64,000 nt of DNA from Jejubacter calystegiae. GTDB lineage: Bacteria; Pseudomonadota; Gammaproteobacteria; Enterobacterales; Enterobacteriaceae. The DNA lies in the NCBI RefSeq assembly GCF_005671395.1, contig NZ_CP040428.1, positions 3,596,001 to 3,660,000 of the forward strand, given 5' to 3'. Below, one piece after another: positions 8,786 through 17,851 of this stretch; the stretch's first letter is position 1; every line of letters starts with the position of its first letter. The position numbers were made by a program, and so were the translations under genes. The notes beneath the pieces were generated by a model. It saw nothing but the letters and a program-made list of their open reading frames with translations. It made no database searches and was not told the origin of the DNA.

Positions 8786-11353
8786 GTGATAAAAACAACG
8801 AGTAGTTTACGAGATATTCTTGGCGCAGCATCGAACACCTACTCTTCGGAGTATCTCCAGTCTCTGGATATTGTGCGCGGTGCTGAGCTGACGCCAACGG
8901 TAACGCCAGCAGAGCCTGGTGTGGTCAATATTGACACGGCCACTGATAATACCGGTAGCCAGCAGGGCAATATTACCAATGGCGGGCTGACCGATGATTT
9001 GACGCCGACGATCGGCGGTCATATTGATTCCGCTGAAGGTCTGGCCATTCGTATCTTTATCAACACCCAGTATGCCGGAACGGCGGTGGTGGGAGCGAAT
9101 GGTGACTGGTCCTTCACACCGGGGCAGCCGCTGGAGATCAATCATGAGTATATTTTTCAGACGGTGATCAAGGATCCGGGTGGCGATTCGCTGCTGATTT
9201 CCCTGCCTTATACTATTTACACCGTCCCGACGGATTACGATGTGGTTATCGATAGACCGGTGATCGATGCGGCGACGGATAATGCCGGCACGATTGTGGG
9301 TGAGGTATATTTCGGTGGTGCGTCCGATGATACGACGCCGACCTTTCATGGCAGCGCAGATGCGAATGCGGTGGTGCGTATTTACGACGGCGCAACGCTG
9401 TTAGGCTCGGTGCAGGCAAACGGCAGCGGTGCGTGGAGCTTCACGCCGCTAACGCCGCTGAGTGGGGACGGAACGCACAATATTACGGTCAGAGCCTCGC
9501 TGGGTAATTCCGGCCAGGAAGCGACGTCGGATACCTTTGAATATATTCTGGATACCCGGGGGCCGGGCTCGCTGGCCATTACCGGCGCCTATGACGACGT
9601 GGGCAGCGTGACGGGCAATGTCCCGGATGGCGGCGTGACGGATGATAAACTACTGAAGCTGAGCGGTACCGCAGAAGCGGATAGCATCGTGACCATTCAT
9701 CTGTCGGTGAACGGGGGGGAATATTCGGCTAACTATATGACGATAGCGGATAGCAACGGTTACTGGACGCTGACGATGGGAAGTAACCCCTATCCGTCCA
9801 CGCAGGGGACCATGGTTTTCACTGCTACTGCCACAGATGCCGTGGGCAATACCAGTACCAGCGCCAGCTACACGGTGAATCTGGTAGGCAGCAACGAGGA
9901 CAATCCCTCAGTACCGGATGCGCCGACGATAGCCGTCTATTACGATGACGTGGGTCCGGTGCAGGGATACAGCGTGAGCGGGGGAACAACGGACGATAAT
10001 ACCCCGACCCTGAATGGCCTGGCGGCAGCAGGCGGTGTGGTGAAGATCTATGAAGGGGGCATGTTACTGGGGTCGACCCTGGTCGAAAATAATGGCGGGT
10101 GGCGCTTTACGCCGTCGGCGCTTGGCAACGGTAGCCACGTTTTCACCGCCACGGTGACCGATACGGTGGGCCATACTAGCGCGCAGTCAGGTGCATTTGT
10201 GATTAATGTTTATACCGCCGACACAACAGCGCCGGATGCCCCCGTGATTAGTAACTACTATGATGATGTGGGGGCGACGCAGGGATATGACGGGAACGGG
10301 GGAACGACGGATGATACCACCCCGACCCTGAATGGTCTGGCGGAAGCTAACAGCGTGGTGAGAGTCTATGAAGGTGGTACGCTGCTGGGGTCGACCATCG
10401 CCAATAGCAGCGGGGGGTGGAGTTTTACGCCGTCGACGCTCGGTGGGGGGATACACACCTTCACCGCCACGGCGACCGATGCAGCGGGTAATATAAGCGC
10501 CCACTCAGGCGATTTTGCGATCAATGTGCAGGCTTCTGCTCCTTGCGTAAGCGGAGAATTTACAGAAACGTTTAATGACGCGGCGGCTGCCGCCTTCTGT
10601 GAAGGGGGCGTTTTCCATCTGGAGCATTTCGATATAAGCGTGAATTCATCCGGTACGCCGTGTAGTACCGTCAGACCCGGAATTTGCAATGGCGCTATGG
10701 TGTTATCCAAGGATGCTTCGGTAACGTTGAATATGGATCATCCACTATCGTGGATTTCATTTGAGGTTAGCCATCTTGTGACGAAGGGAGAGATTATTGC
10801 TGCCTATTTGGATGAAAACGGTAAAGTCCTGCATCAGGATGTCTATGGGAATGTCGGGGGAACGACGATGAGCTATGTGGCAACGGGGGGAGAGCATATC
10901 GCCTCCGTGCAGCTGACTGCTGTAGCTCCCATGATTCAGTGGTGGGAAGATCCCTCTCCAAAATATATTATTGTTGATAATATTACCGGCCACTATGCGT
11001 CGGATTGTTCGGGAGATACATTCTCAGCGGCTGCATTTTCTCAGATGTTAACGGAAGATAGTCATACCATCGAGCTGACCGATGGTATGCAGGACAAACT
11101 GCAATTGACCCTGAATGATATTCTCAGTGAGGCGCATCCCAATCTGTTTGTGGGGGATGGAAACCAGCAGCTGGCAATCACGGGTGATAAAGGTGATGTG
11201 GTGGAGCTGAAGGTGGAAGACCTGTCTCACAATGAATGGCAGGATGTCGGCCAGGTTGTGACCGGTGGGATTCAGTATGAGATTTACCAGCATGCTGCTT
11301 CAAGTGTGGAGCTGCTTGTTCAACATGGTGTGGAGTTGCATCAGGTAGCGTGA
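8786..11353 (+). CDS. Large Ig-repeat surface/secreted protein 2 (paralogue of the preceding gene)
   Basis: Protein of 855 residues starting at a GTG (MIKTTSSLRDILGAASN) behind AGGGAAATAAT. Domain order matches its neighbour: a conserved N-terminal region of about 60 residues, three divergent Ig-like domains and two 106-residue Ig repeats (about 378-589). A unique beta-rich domain (about 590-750) and the same C-terminal 89 residues follow. The first 1.1 kb and last 0.25 kb are nearly identical to gene 1 at DNA level, while the unique domain is strongly diverged. Like gene 1 it has no signal peptide and no adjacent export genes. It is probably a type I secreted adhesin; receptor or matrix specificity may lie in the unique domain (inference). 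Confidence 0.8.
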   Translation: MIKTTSSLRDILGAASNTYSSEYLQSLDIVRGAELTPTVTPAEPGVVNIDTATDNTGSQQGNITNGGLTDDLTPTIGGHIDSAEGLAIRIFINTQYAGTAVVGANGDWSFTPGQPLEINHEYIFQTVIKDPGGDSLLISLPYTIYTVPTDYDVVIDRPVIDAATDNAGTIVGEVYFGGASDDTTPTFHGSADANAVVRIYDGATLLGSVQANGSGAWSFTPLTPLSGDGTHNITVRASLGNSGQEATSDTFEYILDTRGPGSLAITGAYDDVGSVTGNVPDGGVTDDKLLKLSGTAEADSIVTIHLSVNGGEYSANYMTIADSNGYWTLTMGSNPYPSTQGTMVFTATATDAVGNTSTSASYTVNLVGSNEDNPSVPDAPTIAVYYDDVGPVQGYSVSGGTTDDNTPTLNGLAAAGGVVKIYEGGMLLGSTLVENNGGWRFTPSALGNGSHVFTATVTDTVGHTSAQSGAFVINVYTADTTAPDAPVISNYYDDVGATQGYDGNGGTTDDTTPTLNGLAEANSVVRVYEGGTLLGSTIANSSGGWSFTPSTLGGGIHTFTATATDAAGNISAHSGDFAINVQASAPCVSGEFTETFNDAAAAAFCEGGVFHLEHFDISVNSSGTPCSTVRPGICNGAMVLSKDASVTLNMDHPLSWISFEVSHLVTKGEIIAAYLDENGKVLHQDVYGNVGGTTMSYVATGGEHIASVQLTAVAPMIQWWEDPSPKYIIVDNITGHYASDCSGDTFSAAAFSQMLTEDSHTIELTDGMQDKLQLTLNDILSEAHPNLFVGDGNQQLAITGDKGDVVELKVEDLSHNEWQDVGQVVTGGIQYEIYQHAASSVELLVQHGVELHQVA

Positions 11354-11400
11354 TGGGAATTAAAATCGGGTAAGTAAAAAAATAAATATCCTCCGGCATA

Positions 11401-11450
11401 GCCGGTAATGCCGGTAATGCCGGTAATGCCGGTAATGCCGGTAATGCCGG
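11401..11450 (+). repeat. Tandem 9-bp repeat GCCGGTAAT
   Basis: Five exact copies of GCCGGTAAT plus a partial sixth, ending exactly where the IS256-type left end begins. It lies 47 bp after the stop of the second Ig-repeat gene. Partial self-complementarity (CCGGCATAGCCGG at its left edge) could let the transcript fold. Confidence 0.95.
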
Positions 11451-12613
11451 GAGTGTTAGAAATTCTGTGTCATTCAAGTCAATATATAATCAAAAAGGAA
11501 TGACACATGTCCCAGCCCTTCGATTTTGACAAAGCACTTAAAGCCCTTCAATCCGGTCAGGCATTAACAGGCAAAGATGGTATCTTAACGCCATTAATCA
11601 AGCAGTTAACCGAGGCAGCCCTGTCTGCTGAGCTTGATTCCCATCTGGCTCAGGATGTGGAAGCAAACCGTAAAAATGGTTCCGGAAAAAAGACCATTAA
11701 AGCCCCGACAGGCAGTTTTGAACTGACAACCCCGCGCGATCGCAACGGCACTTTTGAGCTACAACTAGTGAAGAAGCATCAGACTACGCTGTCCGACGAG
11801 ATCGAACGCAAGATCATTCGCCTGTTTGCGCTGGGGATGAGTTATCAGGACATCAGCCGGGAGATTGAAGAGCTTTATGCCTTCAGCGTTTCAACCGCCA
11901 CCATGAGTGCAGTAACCGACAAAGTCATTCCTGAACTAAAACAGTGGCAGCAGCGCCCGCTGGAGAAGGTTTATCCCTTCGTCTGGCTGGACGCCATTCA
12001 CTATAAAATCCGTGAGGATGGTCGTTACCAGAGCAAGGCAGTTTATACCGTGCTGGCGCTGAATCTTGAGGGCAAAAAGGAAGTCCTGGGCCTGTATCTG
12101 TCGGAAAGCGAAGGGGCGAACTTCTGGCTGTCGGTATTAAGAGACCTGCAAAACCGTGGCGTGGAAGATATCCTGATCGCCTGCGTGGATGGGCTGACAG
12201 GTTTCCCGGAGGCGATAAACAGCATTTATCCGCAGACAGAAGTTCAGTTGTGCGTCATTCACCAGATACGCAACTCGATTAAATATGTGGCGTCAAAACA
12301 CCACAAAGCGTTCATGGCTGACCTGAAGCGGTGTATCGTGCGGTGTCAAAAGAAGCGGCAGAAACGGCGCTGGATGAACTGGAGGCGAAATGGGGCCAGC
12401 ATATCCGGTGGTACTCCAGTCGTGGCGTCGCAAGTGGGAAAACCTGTCAGCATACTTCCGCTATCCGGCGAATATCCGCAAGGTCATTTACACCACGAAT
12501 GCGATTGAATCGGTACATCGGCAGTTCAGAAAACTGACCAAAACTAAAGGTGCTTTCCCGAATGAAAACAGTCTGTTGAAGCTGCTTTATCTGGGACTGA
12601 TGAACGCGCAGGA
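11451..12613 (+). mobile_element. Truncated IS256-family insertion sequence (IS285/IS1414-like)
   Basis: The left end GGAGTGTTAGAAATTCTGTG directly follows the 9-bp repeat and precedes an IS256-type transposase. The right end, with the last roughly 30 codons and the right terminal repeat, is missing: the sequence passes at about 12613 into an IS200-type remnant. The element cannot transpose by itself. Confidence 0.85.
11507..12613 (+). pseudogene. IS256-family DDE transposase, two frameshifts and 3' truncation
   Basis: Mutator/IS256 transposase starting MSQPFDFDKALKALQSGQAL. The catalytic aspartates are seen in FVWLDAIHYK and ACVDGLTGFPEA, and the glutamate in TTNAIESVHRQFRK. The reading frame moves by single-base losses near 12329 (after AFMADLK) and near 12395 (WGQ..YPVVLQSW), so three frames are needed to read through. 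It then stops after NAQEKW instead of running to the usual length of about 400 residues. Not functional. Confidence 0.92.
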
Positions 12614-12805
12614 GAAATGGATATGATCTACACAGCATTCCGCTTCCAGTATGTTCACGCTTTTCCATTCACACAGCTTTCTTAAGATCTTACCTATCGC
12701 CCTGCGCTTCCCTCCATAGAACACCTGTCTCCGGTATTTCGGCGCAAAAAATATGTGATATTTACAGTTCCATCGGGTATGCGCTAAGCTCCTTTCGTCC
12801 CCTAT
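12613..12805 (-). pseudogene. IS200-type transposase TnpA, N-terminal fragment
   Basis: The - strand frame reads GDERSLAHTRWNCKYHI and continues FAPKYRRQVFYGGKRRA, AIGKILRKLCEWKSVN and ECCVDHIH. This is the start of IS200/IS1541 transposase through the HUH-type DHIH metal site. The catalytic tyrosine part is gone. The codon where ATG is expected is ATA (12803-12805). Not functional. Confidence 0.88.
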
Positions 12806-12880
12806 TGGGACCCCCTTTTGATTTCTTGTTTAACCCTTGCAGTTGCCAGATCGCAAGGTGTTTTAACAAATCAAAAGGGG
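12613..12880 (-). mobile_element. IS200-family remnant (left end and 5' half of tnpA)
   Basis: The - strand encodes the first half of an IS200-type Y1 transposase. Next to it is the element's left end: inverted arms CCCCTTTTGATTT (12812-12824) and AAATCAAAAGGGG (12868-12880), with an inner CCTTGC/GCAAGG hairpin, as expected of IS200 subterminal structures. The right part is lost at the junction with the IS256 remnant. Confidence 0.85.
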
Positions 12881-12917
12881 TTTATATAACTGATTTATAG
12901 CTGAAAGCTTCACGTAA

Positions 12918-12940
12918 CCCCCAGCCTGGCTGGGGGTTTT
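12918..12940 (+). terminator. Intrinsic terminator, + strand
   Basis: Palindrome CCCCCAGCCTGGCTGGGGG followed by TTTT. It lies just outside the IS200 left end and would stop + strand transcripts coming from the accessory region before they oppose ydgA. Confidence 0.65.
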
Positions 12941-12951
12941 CTGTATACAAC

Positions 12952-12976
12952 AAAAAGCAGGCGCATTGCCGCCTGC
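12952..12976 (-). terminator. Intrinsic terminator of ydgA
   Basis: Stem GCAGGCG / CGCCTGC (12957-12963 and 12970-12976). On the - strand it is followed by TTTTTG, 35 bp after the ydgA stop. Confidence 0.8.
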
Positions 12977-13010
12977 TCTTATATTTATTCGATAACCCGG
13001 GAGTGTTGCT

Positions 13011-14558
13011 TTACTGTCCGCCGGACTGAGGCGGGAACGGCGTCGGGGTTTGCGGCTGCGTTTGTTCAGGCTGGGCGGGGCTTCCGTTATCCAGAGGCAG
13101 GCCGAACATTCCCTGAAATGCTTCCAGCGGCATCTTCTCGCCATTGAGATCGATCTGACCATCGGCATATTTCAGCACGCTGGTGATGTTATCATCCTGC
13201 TGTTTGGTCAGGTGGAACATGGTACCCATCGCCGCCAGGCCACGAACCTGCTGGTCAGCCAGCTTCGCCGCCTGGTCATCCTGATAGCCTTCCAGTTTCG
13301 CCACCTGAGTCATCAGCGCTTTGGCCATCGGCATCGGAATGGTCAGGTTGCCGTCCATGGTTTTGATAATGCCGTCGGCGGCCTGCTGAGGCGTTTGGGG
13401 CTGCGCCTGCTGCTGCGGCTGTTTGAAGGTCAGATTCAGGTTCAGGGTGCTTTCCCCCTTATCATTCTTCCAGCTCAGCGGCGCGACGGAAACCTGCGGC
13501 TCGCCCTTCAGCAGAATCGGCAGGTTAGCCAGCAGGATATCGGTGGCGCGCTGCTGATAGCGTTCGGGATCCTCCATCATGCCGGGCTCCGCCAGCAATG
13601 CCTGAGCCTGGGCGTTATACTTCTGGCTGAACTCATGCAGCGCGGCGCCGTCAATGCGGCTGGCCTTCAGCATCAGGCTTCCGCTCCCCATATTCTGGTT
13701 CTGAACCTGCAGCGCCTTCAGCGTGTAGTCGAGCTGGCCGCCCAGATGCTTGCCATCCTCTTCCACCCGGGAGACCGCATTCAGCGCCAGTCCTTCCAGA
13801 GTCGCCATATCCTTACCTTCGATGCTCAGCGTCAGCTTATCGACGTTCAGCTTCTGGTTGCCGACCCGCTCTTTAAAGTCGGTCATGCTGGTTTCACCGT
13901 CGATATTAAAACCGTCGATCGCCATACCCACCTGCTGGTCGTACTCGTTAGGGCCGGTGAATCTGGCGTTGCCCACTTCGCCTTTAAGGGCCATGGTATC
14001 GCCGTCGCGGCTGACGTCTGCGGTAAATTCACCACCGCCGAATACCACTTTGTTTTTCTCGTGGGTCATCTCAAGCGGGCGCAGCGCGATATCCGACGAG
14101 GTATCGCCGCTGTAGCCGACGCGGGTATCCACATCAATAAAGGATTTGCCGCCGGTGCTTTCAAACAGCGACTTCGTGGTGTCGTTATTGATAAGCGTGG
14201 TCTGTACCGAGGCCATGGCGGGCAGCAGGTTGAATCTCTTCAACTGACTGGCCGGGAAGGGGCCGTGATCCACTTTTTCATCGAGCAGAATGGTGCTGCC
14301 TGCCGGGAGCCAGCTTTTCTGCGCGGCGGGATCGGTTTTCAGCGCCAGCTTCAACTGACTGGAGAACAGGCCGCGCTGATAATCCTGATAGCTGAGGACC
14401 AGACCGGACTGCGGCGCGGTCTGCTTGATCTGCGCGTTGGCATCGGCGACCGCCTGGGCGATACGCTGCTCCAGCTGTTTGCCGGTATACCAGGAGGCAC
14501 CGGTCCAGACGACACCCAGCGCAACAACAACACCTACGGCAACCAGAGATTTTTTCAT
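13011..14558 (-). CDS. ydgA: YdgA family protein (DUF945)
   Basis: Inner-membrane-anchored or periplasmic protein of unknown molecular function. The N-terminus MKKSLVAVGVVVALGVVWTG is an uncleaved signal anchor or signal peptide. The remaining DUF945 region is long, hydrophilic and beta-rich. The C-terminus is low-complexity and rich in Q, P and T (about 490-515), as is a QPQQQAQPQTPQ stretch near 390. The 515 residues compare with about 502 in E. coli. As in E. coli it is next to manA, on the same strand. No catalytic motif is visible. Confidence 0.88.
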   Translation of the reverse strand: MKKSLVAVGVVVALGVVWTGASWYTGKQLEQRIAQAVADANAQIKQTAPQSGLVLSYQDYQRGLFSSQLKLALKTDPAAQKSWLPAGSTILLDEKVDHGPFPASQLKRFNLLPAMASVQTTLINNDTTKSLFESTGGKSFIDVDTRVGYSGDTSSDIALRPLEMTHEKNKVVFGGGEFTADVSRDGDTMALKGEVGNARFTGPNEYDQQVGMAIDGFNIDGETSMTDFKERVGNQKLNVDKLTLSIEGKDMATLEGLALNAVSRVEEDGKHLGGQLDYTLKALQVQNQNMGSGSLMLKASRIDGAALHEFSQKYNAQAQALLAEPGMMEDPERYQQRATDILLANLPILLKGEPQVSVAPLSWKNDKGESTLNLNLTFKQPQQQAQPQTPQQAADGIIKTMDGNLTIPMPMAKALMTQVAKLEGYQDDQAAKLADQQVRGLAAMGTMFHLTKQQDDNITSVLKYADGQIDLNGEKMPLEAFQGMFGLPLDNGSPAQPEQTQPQTPTPFPPQSGGQ

Positions 14559-14674
14559 AAATTCGTTTCCCTATGAGACCGGACGCAGGGGCCCGGCAGA
14601 ATGTAACAGCCTTCCAAAAAAGCTTAACAATCTCCGTATAAAAATTCAGTAACTTATTCGTGGCTCAGGAAAAA

Positions 14675-14702
14675 GAGAGAAAAGGGCGCCGGATGGCGCC
14701 CT
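14675..14702 (-). terminator. Intrinsic terminator of manA
   Basis: Stem AGGGCGCC / GGCGCCCT around a GGAT loop (14683-14702). On the - strand it is followed by a pyrimidine tract TTTTCTCTCTTTTT. It begins 7 bp after the manA stop. Confidence 0.85.
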
Positions 14703-14708
14703 GAAAGA

Positions 14709-15884
14709 TTAGAGTTTGTTATAGACCCGGGCCAGGCGACCGCTACCGCTGGCGTTAACCGGGCCGTCGCTGGCCGGAACAAAGGCCGACTCCCCGGGTT
14801 TGAGGGTAAGAGTCTGGCCGCCGTTTTCCAACTGCGCTTCACCCTCAATGCAGAACAGAATCGCGGCGCTCTGCTGACTCAGCGAAGCCGGGGCGGCACC
14901 CAGGTCGTGCAGGGAGAAGGCGAAATCATCCACCGGAATCGGGAAGTCCAGCTCCGCCCCATGCTGTTCAGGCTGGGTCAGCAGGGTATCGGCGGCGCGC
15001 GGCGTGAAGCGCACGTTGGCCACCAGCTCCGCAATATCGATATATTTCGGCGTCAGACCGGCGCGCAGCACGTTATCGGAATTGGCCATGACTTCCAGCG
15101 CCACGCCCTGCAGATAGGCATGGGGCGTTTCGGCGAACAGGAACATCGCCTCGCCGGGGTTCAGCTTCACCACGTTGAGCAGCAGCGGCGAAAACAGGCC
15201 GCTGTCGTCCGGGTAAACCTCCGCGATGGCGCGAATGGTCTGCCAGGGCTCACCCTGCTGGTTGTTCAGTTCGGCTTTCAGGATATCCAGCGCCTGGCGT
15301 TTTTCGTCGCCTGCCAGATTCAGCAGGCCGGCAAACAGTTCGCGCAGTTGAGAGGCATCAGGCTGTTGCAGGAAGCGTTCAATAGCAGGGTGCGCTTCCT
15401 TTACCGGCCGGAGTAGGGGCAGGAGTTCGCTGAACTCACGAAAGGCGTTCATCGCCAGGAAAGGGGTGAGCGCAAAAACCAGCTCGGGCTTGTGATTGGG
15501 ATCTTTATAATTACGCTGCGGCGAATCCAGCGGAATAGCGGCGGCATTCTCTTTAGCAAAACCGATTTCGGAAGCCTGCTTGTTGGGGTGTACCTGAATT
15601 GAGAGCGGCTGGTCGGCGCACAGTACTTTAAACAGAAAGGGCAGTTCGCCGAAACGCCGGGCTACCGCATCGCCGAGCAGCTTTTCAGGCTGTTCATCAA
15701 TAAGCGCGCGCAGGGGGCGTTCGCTACCATCGGCCATCGCCACCCGGGAACTGCTTTTAGGATGCGCGCCCATCCACAATTCCGCCATTGGCAGATTGTC
15801 GGGATTCGGGATGCCGTATAGTCTGGTTAGCGCTGTTTTGCTGCCCCAGGCATAATTTTGCACTGAATTGATTAATTTTTGCAT
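14709..15884 (-). CDS. manA: Mannose-6-phosphate isomerase, class I
   Basis: Zinc enzyme interconverting mannose 6-phosphate and fructose 6-phosphate, linking mannose use and GDP-mannose synthesis to glycolysis. The start at 15884 gives MQKLINSVQNYAWGSKTALT, as in E. coli ManA; upstream in-frame codons to 15959 lack support. Typical sequences are ELWMGAHPKSSS, LSIQVHPNKQASE (metal-binding His), YKDPNHKPELVFAL and GVALEVMANSDNVLRAGLTP. Length 391 as in the family. It is divergent from fumA and shares a 208-bp region with it. Confidence 0.96.
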   Translation of the reverse strand: MQKLINSVQNYAWGSKTALTRLYGIPNPDNLPMAELWMGAHPKSSSRVAMADGSERPLRALIDEQPEKLLGDAVARRFGELPFLFKVLCADQPLSIQVHPNKQASEIGFAKENAAAIPLDSPQRNYKDPNHKPELVFALTPFLAMNAFREFSELLPLLRPVKEAHPAIERFLQQPDASQLRELFAGLLNLAGDEKRQALDILKAELNNQQGEPWQTIRAIAEVYPDDSGLFSPLLLNVVKLNPGEAMFLFAETPHAYLQGVALEVMANSDNVLRAGLTPKYIDIAELVANVRFTPRAADTLLTQPEQHGAELDFPIPVDDFAFSLHDLGAAPASLSQQSAAILFCIEGEAQLENGGQTLTLKPGESAFVPASDGPVNASGSGRLARVYNKL

Positions 15885-16092
15885 TATCAATGCCCTGTAA
15901 TTGATCAGAAAAAGTCTGACGTTATTAAACCAGTTCCCTTGAATGAAGTAACCAGGCACAACAAAAAGTCGTACTAGTCTCAGTTTTTGTTAAGAAGATG
16001 TGTATGATTGTGTGGCATATTGTTATGGTGATTTTGACGCGCGGCGCGCGTCGGAATGGATGCTTACCCTGAAGTAGCAAGTGAGAGAAAAA

Positions 16093-17739
16093 ATGTCGAA
16101 CAAACCCTTCCACTACCAGGAGTCTTTTCCGCTCAAACCCGATGACACCGAATATTATCTGCTGACCCGCGACCACGTCTGTGTGACAGAGTTCGAAGGG
16201 CAGGAGGTGCTAAAAGTCGATCCTCAGGCCCTGACGCTGCTTGCTCAGCACGCCTTTCACGACGCTTCTTTTATGCTCCGCACCGCCCATCAGCAACAAG
16301 TCGCCGCCATCCTTGACGATCCCGAAGCCAGTGATAACGATCGCTATGTGGCGCTGCAGTTCCTGCGTAACTCAGAAATCTCTGCCCGCGGCGTGCTGCC
16401 GACCTGTCAGGACACCGGCACCGCGATCGTGGTCGGTAAAAAGGGCCAGCGAGTCTGGACCGGCGGTGGCGATGAAGAGGCGCTGTCGCGCGGGATCTAT
16501 AACACCTACATTGAAGATAACCTGCGCTATTCGCAAAACGCGGCGCTGGATATGTACAAAGAGGTGAACACCGGCACCAACCTGCCGGCGCAGATTGACC
16601 TTTATAGCGTCGACGGCGCGGAATATAAGTTCCTGTGCATCGCCAAAGGCGGCGGCTCTGCCAACAAAACTTATCTGTACCAGGAGACCCGCGCGCTGCT
16701 CAATCCCGGGCGCCTGAAGAATTACCTGGTCGAGAAGATGCGAACCCTGGGGACCGCGGCCTGCCCGCCGTACCATATCGCCTTTGTGATTGGCGGCACC
16801 TCGGCTGAAGCCAACCTTAAGACCGTGAAGCTGGCCTCCACCAAATACTACGACGGGCTGCCGACCGAAGGTAACGAATATGGTCAGGCCTTCCGTGACG
16901 TCGCGCTGGAAGAAGAGTTGCTGCAGGAGGCCCGCAATCTGGGGCTGGGCGCTCAGTTCGGCGGTAAGTACTTCGCGCACGATGTGCGGGTGATTCGTCT
17001 GCCGCGTCACGGCGCTTCCTGCCCGGTGGGGATGGGGGTTTCCTGCTCTGCGGACCGAAATATCAAGGCTAAAATTAACCGCGACGGTATCTGGATCGAG
17101 AAACTGGAGCAGAACCCAGGGCGCTTTATTCCCGAGGCGCTGCGCCGCTCTGGCGAAGGCGAGGTGGTGAATGTCGATCTTAACCAGCCGATGGATGAGA
17201 TCCGCAAGCTGCTGTCGCAGTATCCGGTGGCGACGCGCCTGTCGCTGAACGGTACCATCATCGTGGCGCGCGATATCGCTCACGCGAAGCTCAAAGAGCT
17301 GCTCGACAGCGGCGAGCCGCTGCCTCAGTACATTAAGGATCACCCCATCTACTATGCGGGCCCGGCCAAAACGCCGGAAGGCTATGCATCAGGATCGCTG
17401 GGGCCCACCACCGCGGGCCGTATGGACTCCTATGTCGATCAGCTACAGGCCAACGGCGGCAGCATGGTGATGCTGGCCAAGGGTAACCGCAGTCAGCAGG
17501 TGACTGATGCCTGTCATAAGCACGGCGGTTTTTACCTGGGCAGTATCGGCGGTCCGGCGGCGGTGCTGGCGCAGCAGAGCATCAAGCATCTGGAGTGCGT
17601 GGCTTACCCGGAACTGGGGATGGAAGCTATCTGGAAGATCGAGGTTGAAGACTTCCCGGCCTTTATTCTGGTGGATGATAAGGGCAATGACTTCTTCCAG
17701 CAGATCCAGAACAGCCGCTGCGAGATTTGCGTTAAATAA
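16093..17739 (+). CDS. fumA: Class I fumarase, [4Fe-4S], aerobic
   Basis: Hydrates fumarate to malate in the TCA cycle; oxygen-labile dimer with a [4Fe-4S] cluster. The start at 16093 ([20 protein letters not shown]) follows the E. coli protein; a GTG 12 bases earlier is less likely. Cluster-ligand cysteines are visible in [26 protein letters not shown] and nearby. [19 protein letters not shown] belongs to the C-terminal domain. 548 residues, the normal length. It precedes fumC, with a terminator between them, so most transcripts are probably monocistronic with partial read-through, as in E. coli. Confidence 0.96.
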   Translation: MSNKPFHYQESFPLKPDDTEYYLLTRDHVCVTEFEGQEVLKVDPQALTLLAQHAFHDASFMLRTAHQQQVAAILDDPEASDNDRYVALQFLRNSEISARGVLPTCQDTGTAIVVGKKGQRVWTGGGDEEALSRGIYNTYIEDNLRYSQNAALDMYKEVNTGTNLPAQIDLYSVDGAEYKFLCIAKGGGSANKTYLYQETRALLNPGRLKNYLVEKMRTLGTAACPPYHIAFVIGGTSAEANLKTVKLASTKYYDGLPTEGNEYGQAFRDVALEEELLQEARNLGLGAQFGGKYFAHDVRVIRLPRHGASCPVGMGVSCSADRNIKAKINRDGIWIEKLEQNPGRFIPEALRRSGEGEVVNVDLNQPMDEIRKLLSQYPVATRLSLNGTIIVARDIAHAKLKELLDSGEPLPQYIKDHPIYYAGPAKTPEGYASGSLGPTTAGRMDSYVDQLQANGGSMVMLAKGNRSQQVTDACHKHGGFYLGSIGGPAAVLAQQSIKHLECVAYPELGMEAIWKIEVEDFPAFILVDDKGNDFFQQIQNSRCEICVK

Positions 17740-17746
17740 CCTTCAG

Positions 17747-17768
17747 GGCCGCCGTCGGGCGGCCTTTT
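17747..17768 (+). terminator. Intrinsic terminator between fumA and fumC
   Basis: Stem GGCCGCC / GGCGGCC followed by TTTTAT, 8 bp after the fumA stop. The short U tract suggests incomplete termination, allowing fumC read-through. Confidence 0.8.
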
Positions 17769-17851
17769 ATATCGCACGAAGCACCAAACCCTTTCCCTGT
17801 CCTGGCGCATACTCAAACCGTTGAACCCTTTTTGGTACACAGGAGTGCGTT

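Noticed and set aside
11401-11450. 9-bp repeats as a CRISPR or replication iteron array
   Set aside because: Units are directly joined without spacers and no replication or cas gene is nearby; a simple tandem repeat is enough.
13050-14576. 508-codon ORF on the + strand opposite ydgA
   Set aside because: It mirrors ydgA codon by codon on the other strand; the ydgA product has a signal anchor and family identity, the mirror has none.
16372-17343. 323-codon ORF on the - strand inside fumA
   Set aside because: Shadow of a highly conserved fumarase gene with strongly biased third positions.
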